From assembly GCF_907164915.1 (NCBI RefSeq), contig NC_061862.1, positions 92,087,995 to 92,151,994 on the forward strand: a stretch of DNA of 64,000 nucleotides. The letters are read 5' to 3'. Both the position numbers and the translations under genes were made by a program. Below, piece by piece: positions 46,836-60,091 of the stretch. This DNA is from Impatiens glandulifera (taxonomy: Eukaryota; Streptophyta; Magnoliopsida; Ericales; Balsaminaceae). Positions within the stretch are counted from its first letter, which is position 1. Each line of letters begins with the position of its first letter. A model generated the notes under the pieces. That model did no database searches, was not told the origin of the DNA, and was given only the letters and a program-made list of their open reading frames with translations.

Positions 46836-48910
46836 AAACAACCTGAATGAACATCATATACAACAACTTATCCCAAACAACCTGAATGTGAACAAAACAT
46901 ACTTCAACTGAAAAGTACCACCATAATTCAATTCAATTAACAACATATATTACAACCATAATAATCTTTCAAGCTAAGTATTACCACAATCAATCTAAAG
47001 GCTCATACTCTTGAGATGATGGCTCGTGTTGTTGAGAAGATGACTCATGCTGCTTAGATGATGATGCTATTGCAGTAGATGGTGCATGCATTACTGCTTT
47101 GCATATTGCCCTATTATGTCCTAGTCCAGCACATGAGCTGTATCGTCTCGGGACCTTACAGACCTCACCTTGGGATGACCTACGCTTTGTTTGTGGTCGA
47201 CCTTTCTTAACCTTGACATTTGGTTTAAGACACGAGCGTTGCTTGATATGTTCGGGAACATCCCAATTTTCTTCATCACCGGGAGGATAACATGTCTCTG
47301 CATATGAATTTATCCAACATTCAGTTGTGTAATACCTGTGTGAATGGAAAATATAACGATTGATCAATTGGTTAAACAAATTGAACATGTGAGCTAAATA
47401 ATACCTTGAACAGAAGTCATAAGAAACCAAATTCCGACTACGGGCAGCAGCCATTGCATGCGTACAAGGAAGACCCAAAACTTCAAATACTCTACAAGTG
47501 CAGTTCATGTCTTTCAAATTGACTTTGAAATGGGACTGATTGTCATGCACATAAAACTCGAATCGGTTAAGCAATTGGACTGTATAAAATCTAGCCTTCT
47601 CGAATCCCTCACGTAACACCTTCTCATAATTTGGAGATAAAACTTCTTCGTGATTGAACGCTTTTTCTCTTCAATCGTTAAACCAATGTTGTATTGTGAA
47701 TCTTAAATACTCAGCCATTTCTGAAATGAGATACTTTCTGGCTTCCCTGCTCTAACTATTGAAACTTTCAGCATAATTGCTTGTGAGTTGATTGTATTTC
47801 TTACCTGGAAAAAATGTTCTACTCCATCTTTGGAACCCAATTTCTTCCAAATAGGCAGCAATTCTATGATCTTTAACATTGATCTTGTAAAAAAACCGAT
47901 TAAATTCGTGGATAATGTACGCCCTAGAAGCCGAATCAAACTCCGCATGACACTTATCACTTTTGAATTTGGCCACAATATTCATCTTTATGTGATATGT
48001 GCACGCACCGTGGTCTGCTTCTGGAAAAACAACACACAAGACATTGGTGATGCTTGGGTGTCTGTCGGATACGAAGACGAGATCATCAACTAATCCAATT
48101 GCGTCTCTCAGTTTTTGCATAAAATAAGTCCAGGAGTTATTATTCTCTGAATCAACAACGCCGAATGCGACAGGATATAGTTGCTCATTCGCATCCAATG
48201 CAATAGCCACCAATAATTGACCACCCACCTTGTGCTTAAGAAAACTAGCATCAACACATAATACAGGACGGCAAAAGGATTTGAAACCCCTAATTGAGAG
48301 GCCTAGGGACATGAACATATACTTGAAGTGGCCGAGCTCGTCTGTCTGGATGTCAGTTATGGTACCAGGATTATACTTCTTTAACATGTAAAGGTATGAT
48401 GGCAGTATTCCATAGGAATCCTTTGCCGTTCCTCGCACCGCTATTAAAGAATTTTCTCTTGCCCTCCATGCCTTATTATAAGTCAAAAATATCCCATAAG
48501 TTGACTACATGTCTTCAATTATTTTCTTAGGCAAGTGGTTATGGTGATGGTCCATGTACTTGCTCTTCACGCACTACTCAATAACCCATGCTGGTGTTTG
48601 CATTTTTTCTTTGGCCTCGACAAAACTGAGCATGAGTGTTGTTACTCAAATTTCCGGATCTCAAACATCTTAGAAAACTTACCTTTCACAGCCCGCAAGC
48701 TCCACTTGCATGTCTCATCCAAACATTTCACTTCCCAAAGATGTTTTCTTGACTTCTCCACTTTGAATTCAAAATGATTGGTCATCGCATATTTATATAG
48801 AGCAAGTTGAAGTTCTTTTTATTAACGAACCGACTTCCAATACGGTTTCACTAGTTAATACCATCGCAAATGAAGGGTCTGGCGGTGATGTGTCTGTCGG
48901 GTCTGTCGAT

Positions 48911-49042
48911 GGTGTACCCATTGATGATCTTTTTGCACTAGATGGTGTACCCATTGATGATCTTCTTGCACTAGATGTTGTACCCATTGATGCCTTTCTT
49001 GCACTAGTTGGTGTACCCATTGATGATCTTCTTGCACTTGTT
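48911..49042 (-). repeat. 33-bp tandem repeat coding SARRSSMGTPT
   Basis: Four copies of 33 bp within the transposase linker, encoding SARRSSMGTPT, SARKASMGTTS, SARRSSMGTPS and SAKRSSMGTPS. Each has an Arg/Lys-x-Ser-type kinase context. Confidence 0.9.
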
Positions 49043-49607
49043 AGTATAGGTATAGATGTTTTTTCACCAGTATTAACATGCAAGTCCTGAGTAAGTGGGA
49101 TGTGAGGCAAAGAGTTTTCTCCGACTTCATTTTGACTTTCAACAAAGAATTCCGAGGGTACAACGGGTGGTACAATTTTGTGAGTAAGTTGTGGTGGTAG
49201 TATACTTTCTTGAGTTGGGTATGTAAGTAGTGGTATCTTTTCTTTAGTAAATGCTGACTTCTCTACTACAGAGACACACAATGGTGACACGGTTGGACCC
49301 AAAATCAAGCGTGAATATGTGTTCAAATCCCCATCATAATCAATAAAAATAGGTTTTGGATTTCTGATATTCGGAATATCATACTTGACTTGCAGCACTA
49401 AATCGTATGTAGATTTATGTACATTAAGTCTATCGTAGAGTATATCAAGTAATTCAGAAAACGAATATTTTGGGGTAAATCAAATGTTTTGATTGAAGAT
49501 GCATCAAAATACAGTATTCCATCAGCATCAAGTTTCCACTCTCCATTATAGAAAACGAAAACTTCAACTGCAATAAAAAACATGATTTGATTAAGAAACG
49601 GATAATT

Positions 49608-49718
49608 AATACTTCGCGAATCGCTAGACTCTTAGCGAAACAGGAAGGCCTTCGCGAATCGCTAGGCACTTAGCGAAACGGGAAGGCCTTCGCGAATCGC
49701 TAGGCCTTAGCGAAACGG
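49608..49718. repeat. Three tandem palindromes in transposase intron 1
   Basis: Three copies, about 37 bp apart, of CTTCGCGAATCGCTAG followed within a few bases by CTTAGCGAAACGGGAAGG. Each can fold on itself. This is the cleanest form of the motif and lies inside the first transposase intron. Confidence 0.9.
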
Positions 49719-49984
49719 GAAGCAAACCCTGAACAACAGTGATTTGAAGAAACCAAACATCAATAAACTTGAAGTATCATGCTTAAAATAAACGTACCAA
49801 GTGGAACAGTGCTCGTGCTCATCGTGGAGCTCATCGTGGATTTTGACCCATCGTCGCCGAGATCGCCGCCGGAGTTTAGAGAGAAGGAGGAGAAGAGCGG
49901 GAAGAGAGAGAAGGAGAAGAAAAAAAATGAAAAAAAATAAGGGAGGTTATATTAAATAGTAAGGGTAATCTGGACATTTCACAC

Positions 49985-50136
49985 ATTCCCACTTCGCGAA
50001 ACGTTAAGTCCCTTCGCATTTCACGAAAATGGCAAATTCGTCAAAAAAAAAATAAAAAGACCACGAGCGCAATTTAATTTATAAGTTACCACCAGCTCAA
50101 ATAACCTCATTTTTAGGTCATTTCCTCAAATTTCCC
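49985..50136 (-). repeat. Right terminal inverted repeat
   Basis: Inverse of the left end. It includes CACTTCGCGAAACGTTAAGT and CATTTCACGAAAATGG, a weaker version of the left palindrome, then TGACGAATTT (inverse), the GACCACGAGCGCAATTTAAT block and the outermost TCAAATTTCCC. Confidence 0.85.
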
Positions 50137-50145
50137 TCCTAATCT

Positions 50146-50685
50146 ACATTGAAATTCTAATTTTAATTTATTGACATTAAATTATAATTCAATTTCTATG
50201 TTAAAAACTATAAAGTTATAATTTAATTTCAATTCTTATATTTGAAAAAAACAATATAATATTAATAATTTTAATATATTATCTATTTTATTAAAATATT
50301 GATTTAACATAACCAATTATAATAACTCAAATATTAAAAAAAAATTAAATTTTTATTTTTATTAAAATATATAAGTTCTACCGGATAACTTCATAGATTT
50401 AAAAAACAATTCAAAAACAAAATACATAATACCCTCTATATATATATTAATTCAAAATGTTAACTTACTTAAAAATAATAAAAAAGAAATTATAATCAAT
50501 TGAAAATTTTAATTGTGTTTTAAATGATAAAATAATAAATTATTTTGTTTAAAAATATATAAAAAATAAAATTTAAAATTATAATTCCAACTTATAAAAA
50601 TTAGAATTGAGAATTATAAAATTATAATTATTTAAATATGTTAGATATTGTTAGATATGTCATATGTGTCACCGGGATATCACTA
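50146..50685. other. No feature seen
   Basis: AT-rich spacer between the MULE and the next hAT MITE. No frame or repeat pair recognised. Confidence 0.55.
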
Positions 50686-50693
50686 TAATGGGT

Positions 50694-51409
50694 TAGGGCT
50701 GCAAATGAGTCAAGCCGTTCATGAGCTACTCGCGAGCCGCTCGGTCAAAGCTCGACTTGAGCTTGACTTTAATAGAGTTCGAGTCGAGCTCGAGCCGACT
50801 CGTTTAATATTCGAGCCGAACTCGAGCTCATATAATGCTTGCTCAATAGCTTATCGAGCTTTTTCAAGCCTGATAATATAATATATTTTTTATTTATTTT
50901 TAATTTTAAAATTTAAAACAATATTTTTTTTTCTTTCCTCCTCTCTTTTCAAAACTCATATAATAGGCCCAATCCATATTATTATATTATATTATCTAAA
51001 ATAAAACTCTAATTTCAATCTACATAACTCTTTCATCTTTTTTTTCTTCTCTCTCTTCCGTCTTCATAATTTCTTCTTCTTCATCGTCATTTCATCTTCT
51101 TCATCGTCATTTCATCTTCTTCTTCAAGCATTTCATCTTCTTCTTCAAGCATTTCATCATCCTCTTATCTTCTTATTCTTTTTCACCATTTCATCTTTTT
51201 TTCTTTTTTCGTTCTTACTATTTCTTTCACTCATTGATAATAGGTTGATTCCATTTTTCATATTATCTTTTCTTTACAATATTTTTCTCATTCATTCACA
51301 AGGCTTACAAGTAATTAAAATCTATCTATTTTTACTTCTACTATAAATAACTTTAATTTCCTTATGTATGATGAGAAACTAATGCTTATAAAATGAATAT
51401 AGAAAAACA

Positions 51410-51478
<69 letters not shown>

Positions 51479-52560
51479 CATGAAATTATATTAGATGTGA
51501 AATAAATACAAAAACATTATTATATATAATGATTTTCAATTTATATTATGGTTGGATTAATGATAGAAAAAATGCTTTTATATAATATCGAAAGGAGATA
51601 AAAAATGTTAATATATTATATACAATATTAAAAGAGATAAAAAATGTAAATATATTATATATAATAAAAATTAAAAAAATGTTAATATATATTTTATATA
51701 TTATAGGAAGGGATAAAAAAATTATAGTATATATATTATATATAATATGTTGAGAGGAAAAATGAATTTATAAGATTAATAATATATTATAATATATATA
51801 TATATAAAAAAAAATTAGTAGATTCTAGCTATAAATAAGTTTATAAATATATTTTTTTTTGTAGTATCTAATCCTTAATATATAAGTTAAATTTTAGATA
51901 TTTTTTAACATTTATTTTTATATTAATTATTTTTAAGTTTAAACATTTCATATTATTGACTGCAGGTAAGTACGTTATGCTTGAAGAAAAGACTTAAAAA
52001 AATTAATATATTAATTATTCAAACAATTTATATTATTTTGTACTTTAATTTTGAAATTTTATGTTTTAGAATTTTGATTAGTAATTTTTAAAGTTTGGAC
52101 TATCATTTTTGAAATTTTGAATAATTATGATTGTTTAATATTTTATTTTGAAATATAATGTTTTAAATGTTGAATATGTATGAAAGTTTGATATTTTCAT
52201 TTTGAAAATAAATTTGGGTTTGTGTTTGGGTTTGGGTTTGGGTTTGGGTTTGGGTTTGGGTTTGGGTTTGGGTTTGAGTTTGGGTTTGGGTTTGAGTTTG
52301 GGTTTGGGTTTGGGTTTGGGTTTGGGTTTGGGTTTGGGTTTGGGTTTGAGTTCGAGTTCGAGTTCGAGTTCGAGTTCGAGCTCGAGCTTGAGTTTGAAAA
52401 TTTAATTTTAGTTCAAACTTTTCGAGTCGAGCAGAGCTTGTAGGTTAATAGTCGAGCTCGAGTTCAAGCTCCAATTTATAAACTCGTTCGAGCTCGAGTT
52501 CGAGTCGAGCTAATAAATACTAAATCGAGTCGAGCTCGACTCGACTCATTTGCAGCCCTA
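50694..52560. mobile_element. hAT MITE, 1.87 kb, with perfect target duplication
   Basis: The ends TAGGGCTGCAAATGAGTCAA and the inverse of CGACTCATTTGCAGCCCTA match over about 18 bases. A perfect 8-bp duplication TAATGGGT lies at 50686-50693 and 52561-52568. Subterminal GAGCTCGAG/TCGAGC arrays are like those of the hAT elements at 8827 and 18097. The interior is AT-rich with (TA)n at 51415-51474 and a hexamer tract at 52208-52350. It has no coding capacity. Confidence 0.9.
52208..52395 (+). repeat. (TTTGGG)n followed by (GAGTTC)n inside the MITE
   Basis: About 22 copies of TTTGGG with a few TTTGAG variants (52208-52350) grade into GAGTTC/GAGCTC copies (52350-52395) that merge with the subterminal array. 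The hexamer differs from the plant telomere repeat TTTAGGG. Frames through it, Leu-Gly or Phe-Gly repeats, are artefacts. Confidence 0.95.
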
Positions 52561-52568
52561 TAATGGGT

Positions 52569-52845
52569 TATGTATTCGATGAAAAATGCTTCTCCACTTT
52601 AGTTAACCAATTCATCAAATTTATGCAAATTTACAATCATATTACCACCTCTAACCAACCATTTCTCACATTCATTTCCACGAATATTTGAAATTGTTAA
52701 ATATAATATATATATATATATATATATTTTCTCTTTATATATATTATTAATTTAAATTAATAAAAAAAAAATATTATTTAACATTATTTTCTAATTTTTT
52801 CTAATTTTGTTTGGAAAATTATGATATAATGTATAAAAGTTCATG

Positions 52846-52912
<67 letters not shown>

Positions 52913-53033
52913 TTATAATATATAAATATTATATATTGTGAAATAAATGAGGATAAAATATTTTTGTAATTATGGCAGGAGGTATAATTTATATTATTAT
53001 ATACGAAATATTATATATAATGACGAGGAGGAG

Positions 53034-53107
<74 letters not shown>

Positions 53108-53940
53108 TTAAATATTATATATTTAAAAGGAGGACACATTTAAAAAAAAAAGTATATTATATAACTATTATATTAAGAAATAAATGAGGGGTGAGTTTTT
53201 TTAATTAGGTTAAGAGATATAATTTTTTTATTAATATGAAATATTATATATATATATATATTTATTAGGAGATAGAATATATTATATTATATTATATTAA
53301 TAAATAAATAAATGAGAAATAATTTTTTTTTATAAATACAGATATAATATTATATATATATAAATATAAAATTTATTAATAATATTATATATGATGAGAG
53401 AAGAAAATATTTATTTAAAATTAATAAAGGAAAAATAAATATAATTATATAATAAAAATATCTGATAATATATATATATATATATATATATATTTTGAGA
53501 AATTAATGAGGAAAAATATATTTATTTAAATATATATCGATTAAAAAAATATTATTTATGTATTTATTAATATAATATATATTTATTTTATGAAAGAATA
53601 TATATATATATATTATAAATGTAATGAGAGAAAATATAATTTAATGATGAAAGATATATAAAATATACTTTATCCTATGTTTTATAGATTTTTTTAGACT
53701 GGGTTGGCAAAATACCTGATATGATTAGAAAATTGAAAGTTTGTATTCTCAAATACCACATTTTATTTAAAATTAAGTCCTAAAATGAGTAGATGAAATA
53801 GTAATTTGTCTATTTATAATTTAAAAACATTTAAATTTAATGAATTTTAGAAAAGTAAGAAAAGCTTGAAGCAAAAAAAGAAAAAGAAAAGAAATAAAGA
53901 GCTAAGAAAACCAAGCATGGCTGAATTCGTAGACCTTGTT
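52569..53940. other. AT-rich intergenic with long (TA)n tracts
   Basis: Long (TA)n tracts at 52848-52909 and 53037-53096 and shorter ones near 52710, 53250, 53470 and 53600. No gene. The last 300 bp should contain the upstream promoter of the RuvB-like 2 gene. Confidence 0.6.
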
Positions 53941-53946
53941 TAACCA

Positions 53947-53959
53947 AAACCCTATAAAA
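53947..53959 (+). promoter_or_regulatory. Telo-box overlapping a TATA box
   Basis: AAACCCTA (53947-53954) is the plant telo-box found in promoters of translation and proliferation genes. It overlaps CTATAAAA (53952-53959), a TATA-like sequence about 75 bp ahead of the ATG at 54031. A CT-rich leader follows. The placement fits a housekeeping promoter, but the transcription start is inferred. Confidence 0.5.
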
Positions 53960-54012
53960 CCCCCTTCTCTCCCGATCATTCTTGCCGCCGCTCAATCTCT
54001 GCAATCAATTAG

Positions 54013-56638
<2,626 letters not shown>

Positions 56639-57009
56639 GATGAAGGTGCAAAGGCTATGTTTAATGTTTAGTTCTATTCTATGTTTATCTGTTTTTGAAA
56701 TTTCTGAATACTGATTCAGATACGGCTGAAAGGTGTGATTGGCTATTGTTTATCTTAGTTTTTTATTCACTAAAATGTATTAATTTTCTTGTTAGTCTAT
56801 TTACAAGATTATTGCGATTAAACTTTTATCAAAGAAACCTACTTGTTGAACATTTTAAGTTGAAGCGGAGAACAAATTTAAAACAACATAAATTAATTAA
56901 ACATACCTATTGTTTTTCTTAGTCTTCAAAAATTTTATTCTTCAAACCCTTGGTCATTACGTTAGGCACTTGTTGGGTAATGATATGTATATGTTTTTTT
57001 TTTCCATGC
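56639..57009 (+). other. 3' flank of RVB2
   Basis: Presumed 3' leader after the TAA at 56636-56638, then AT-rich spacer. No clear poly(A) signal could be singled out. The copia remnant starts by about 57010. Confidence 0.4.
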
Positions 57010-58144
57010 AAAGTTGTATTTATTTTTTTGACAATTTGATGGTAGAAACACTGTCACACTTTTTCTGAGAGCACTAAAGAGCATCCAAAATCCTCTTCAT
57101 CTAACAGTCACCAATTCGGCTCAGTTGCAGACAATGTCACAATGGGCTGTTTTTTCAAAGACCATAACATAGCCCCATTTTCAATAATGAACACATATTC
57201 AGAAGTACTATTTCTATCATCTTCAGCATAATCACTATTAGTAAATCCAATGAGCTCACCCATTTTTTTTGCTCATAGTCAATTTCCAGCTCTAAAGTTT
57301 CTTTTCACATATCTAAATATTCTCTTTTCTGTAAGCGCTTTGAGTTTAAGCGGAGACCATGCCTGTGAGTGTCAGATTAGTTATCCTCTAATTCCCCAAA
57401 AATACCTACAAACATTGGGTAAGGTCTTGTAACTGTCAAATACCTCAAAGTATCAACCATTTTGTTTGTACATGGTAGCAGAATACAGAATTATCCTGAA
57501 TCATATCCAATCTTTCAAGAATCTCTCGATTATATTTCTTTATTTTACTTCCACGCCAAAGAAGAAATCTCATTCTTCATTCTTCCAATCAGTCATTTCA
57601 AACACTTGCATCATACTAGTTTTGAATGCACTGATCATAATCTAATTATTTCTTATCACAATTAAGTTATCCACGTATAAACTTACAATTAAGATTTCAT
57701 TTTCAGACATATATCTAACCAACAGTATGAGTCAGAAGAACATTTTTTAAAATCTTGTTCCACACAAAAAGGAATCAATACGGCTGAACCAGGCTCTTGG
57801 AGCATGTTTCAGTCTATACAAAACTTTCTTCAGTTTATATACTGTACGCTCCTCTCTCTTCTTGACAAATCCCCTTGTTGTTCAATATAGGCTTCCTTTA
57901 ATAAATTTTCATTCAAAAATGTAGTTTTCACATCTATCTCATATAAGTTTCAATTTCTTTTGAAAGTCATTGCAAAAAATCATTATAATTGTATCCCATC
58001 TGACCACATGTACAAACACCTCAATATATATATCTCTAAATTTTGTGCATAGCCTTTTGATAACCAATCTTACTTTATACTTGCCTACTTCTCATTTTTC
58101 ATCAAGTTTGGTCTTGAAGACCAATTTAACACCAATCTTCTTTG
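57010..58144 (-). pseudogene. Copia B: decayed reverse transcriptase and RNase H
   Basis: On the minus strand the order is start of reverse transcriptase (IGVKLVFKTKLDEK near 58130), TFLNENLLKEAYIEQQG near 57900, VYKLKKVLYRLKHAPRAWF near 57830, a polymerase box with YVDNLIV near 57675, and RNase H (GFTNSDYAEDDRNSTSEYVF, SLKKQPIVTLSATE) at 57260-57120. It is full of stops and shifts. Its upstream half is absent at 58145, where an LTR of another copia element begins, so copia A interrupts it. Confidence 0.85.
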
Positions 58145-58375
58145 TGACAAGTTAAGTTAAAGAATTATTGAAAAGGAATTTGTAAAAGAGAATTTATGAA
58201 TTTATTGAAGAAATAAAGGGCTATATATAGCCATCATCTTACATTTGAAAAGTAAAATATATTTCCATAAACTAACTACTAGATAAGATAAGAACAACTA
58301 ACTATTTCTAAATAAGAACAAAGAGTTATACATCTCCATATACAATATTAAACTAATAAACAAACTAACATAACA
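58145..58375 (-). repeat. 3' LTR of copia A
   Basis: On the minus strand it begins TGTTATGTTAG at 58375, directly after a polypurine tract, and probably ends CTTGTCA at 58145. It has a TATATATA box-like string near 58215 and lies just downstream of the copia A pol stop. The lower boundary is approximate. Confidence 0.7.
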
Positions 58376-58387
58376 TCCTCCCTTAAA
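58376..58387 (-). other. Polypurine tract of copia A
   Basis: TTTAAGGGAGGA on the minus strand abuts the LTR start TGTTATG, the usual plus-strand primer position. Confidence 0.75.
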
Positions 58388-58402
58388 TTTGTAACACTTG
58401 TA

Positions 58403-59718
58403 TCAATTTACACCTGGATCAACACAAACACCTAACAAATCTCGCAGTTTCTCAAAAGTATCCAACTTAAGTGGTTTAGTCATTATGTTTGTAATTTGTT
58501 CTTCAGTATTGCAATACTCTAGATTCACAGTTTCATCCTCTGTAAGTTCACGAAGAAAATGAAACCTGAAATCAATGTATTTACTTCGTCCATGCATCAC
58601 ATGATTTTTTGATAGCTTGATTGCTGAATTATTGTCACAGAATACAATGGTAGCACCAACATGAGCATATTTTACTTCCTAAAAATTTTTATAAACCATA
58701 CTTTCTCGAAAATTTATTAGAAAAATTGTCTTCATAAGCAACATTAGTAGTATTGTGTTCAACAATAACCTGCTTATTATCGCTTAAAATAATATTGTTT
58801 TGCCCTTGAACATTGTTGCTACTTTGTCCTCTTTCTATGTTGACTCTTATTTTATCATAATTTTATTTCAAAACAGATGTGACATCACTTTCCTTTATAA
58901 GACCAGTATTCCAATTTCAGCTTTCACCTTTTCAAACTAAACATCTCTGCTTATAACTATCTTCTTAGTGACTGAATTGTATAGTTTATAAGCTTTTGAT
59001 TCTTCACTTACTCCAAACAATACATACTTTAGACTTTTTTCATCCAATTTTGTTTTTTTAAAATCAGGAACATGCACAAAAGATATACAACCAAATACTC
59101 TGAAGTGTTCCATTGTAGGTTTGCAGCCGCTCCAAACTTCTTCTGAAGTTATATTCTTTATCATTAATGTTGAACTTCTATTCAAAACATAGACAGTCCA
59201 ATTTATAGCTTCTAGCCAGAAGGTTTTTGGAACTTTTCTGCTTGAAAGTGTACTTCGTACCATGTTCATAATCGTTTAATTCTTCCTTTCAGCAACTCCA
59301 TTTTGTTGTGAGGTGTAGGCTGAAGTGAGTTTCTTCTTTATTCCATGATCTTGACAGAAATCTACAAACTCATTAGATGTGAATTCTCCTCCACGATCAA
59401 TTCTAAGACACTTGAGTTTCATTTTAGTTTCATTTTCAACTCGGTGTTTGAAAATTTTGAAAACCTTGTAATCCTTTAATTTTTCTGTCAAAAAATACAC
59501 CCAAATTTTTCTGCAAAAATCATCAATGAAAGTAATCAAATACCTTTTATTTCCATTTGATGTAGGATTGATAGGACCACAAATATCACTATGTACTAAT
59601 TGAAGTACTTGTTCTGCTCTCCATTTGTTTACTTTAGGTAATGAGTTCTTTTTCTGTTTGTCTATCAAACAATCTTCACACAAACTTGAAAGAGCTTCAA
59701 ACTTTGGAAGTCCCTTCA
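58403..59718 (-). pseudogene. Copia A: integrase and RNase H end, reverse transcriptase deleted
   Basis: Minus-strand coding from the left edge of the gypsy insertion. It opens with MKGLPKFEALSSLCEDCL, then the integrase core (LQLVHSDICGPINP, YLITFIDDFCRKIWVYF, RIDRGGEFTSNEF, TSAYTSQQNGVAERKN). An in-frame TAA sits at 59278-59276, then MNMVRSTLSSRKVPKTFWLE and VFGCISFVHVPDF to 58937. The frame then degenerates and resumes at about 58680 with FCDNNSAIKLSKNHVMHGRS, HFLREL and IMTKPLKLDTFEKLRDLLG, the RNase H end, to 58403. The whole reverse transcriptase is missing: an internal deletion. Gag and protease lie beyond the gypsy insertion or are lost. Confidence 0.88.
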
Positions 59719-60060
59719 TGATGCGGTGCGAGTTGAAGAGGCGTTTATGCGAAAGTTGCAGCATCCGAAAATATCTCGCAAGTGTCAGATTTCGACGATT
59801 GCCTAGTGTTTTTCGGGCGGAAACGTTTAGGGGCTTAAAATCGCATTTTTTATTAGTTTTGGGTGTTTTTTTGCAATTTATTAAAAGTTGTTTATTTCTT
59901 TTGCAAGCTAGGGTTTGAGTATTTAAAGGATCTTAAAACACTTTGTTAGGGAAAGATTATTAATCAGAAAACGAGGTTTCCTCAATATCTATCAATTTCG
60001 GTATTCGTAAGAATCAACGAATCTTGATAAAGGTTCATCCTAGCCACGCACGCTGCATCA
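59719..60060 (+). repeat. 5' LTR of a Ty3/gypsy chromovirus-like element
   Basis: 342 bp from TGATGC to GCATCA, which are inverse complements of each other and give TG...CA ends. TATTTAAA at 59920-59927 is the likely TATA box. The LTR interrupts copia A integrase sequence at 59718 and is followed by a primer-binding site. The 3' LTR is outside the window. Confidence 0.88.
59920..59927 (+). promoter_or_regulatory. TATA-like box in the gypsy LTR
   Basis: TATTTAAA, about 135 bp before the end of the LTR, the usual U3/R position. Confidence 0.45.
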
Positions 60061-60062
60061 GT

Positions 60063-60071
60063 TGGTATCAG
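60063..60071 (+). other. Primer-binding site, initiator-Met tRNA type
   Basis: TGGTATCAG starts two bases after the LTR. It matches the first nine bases of the initiator tRNA-Met complement, the usual primer of plant chromoviruses. Confidence 0.75.
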
Positions 60072-60091
60072 TTTCCAGTCGACCCTGAGGT

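Larger units (their letters stand above)
46990..49834 (-). pseudogene. MURA-type Mutator transposase of the MULE, broken
   Basis: The DDE transposase that would move the element. Exon 1 starts at the ATG at 49834 (MSSTMSTSTVPL) and ends at 49798. Intron 49797-49568 (GT...AG) holds TCGCTAAG palindromes. Exon 2 resumes VEVFVFYNGEWKLDADG, then shifts frame near 49460. A linker with four SARRSSMGTP(T/S) repeats follows, then the MuDR DNA-binding region (FEFKVEKSRKHLWEVKCLD, CKWSLRAVKG, FEIRKFE) with several stops to 48490. The transposase core is 48486-47752 (CVDASFLKHKVGGQLLVAIA, FVSDRHPSI, HGACTYHIKMN, NYAESFNS), ended by TAG at 47754-47752 and TGA near 47670 in the same frame. The SWIM finger (CTCRVFEVLGLPCTHA) is near 47500, a 69-bp in-frame intron at about 47338-47406, and a C-terminal knuckle with its first Cys changed to Tyr (YSSCAGLGHNRAIC). 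It is an inactive but readable relic. Confidence 0.9.
41141..50136. mobile_element. ULP-carrying Mutator-like element (Kaonashi-like), 9.0 kb
   Basis: The ends GGGAAATTTGAGGAAATGAC match in inverse (right end ...GTCATTTCCTCAAATTTCCC) and similarity runs inward for at least 110 bp, including GGTGGTAA.TTATAAAT and TTGCGCTCGTGGTC. Inside are a plus-strand DUF1985/ULP1-like protease gene and a minus-strand MURA-type transposase gene. This combination is known from the plant ULP-carrying MULEs (Kaonashi). Flanks share only TCCTA (41133-41137 and 50137-50141), so a 9-bp target duplication is not clear. Both genes have stops or shifts, so this copy is not autonomous. Noncoding parts hold many copies of a TCGCTAAG-centred motif. 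Confidence 0.92.

Noticed and set aside
41133..50144. TCCTA as target duplication of the 9-kb MULE
   Set aside because: Only five bases match beside the TIRs, while 9-11 bp are expected; left as unresolved.
52208..52350. Interstitial telomere repeat
   Set aside because: The unit is TTTGGG, not the plant TTTAGGG, and it grades into the MITE subterminal repeat.
52202..52443. Leu-Gly and Phe-Gly repeat proteins
   Set aside because: Direct translation of the (TTTGGG)n microsatellite inside a MITE.
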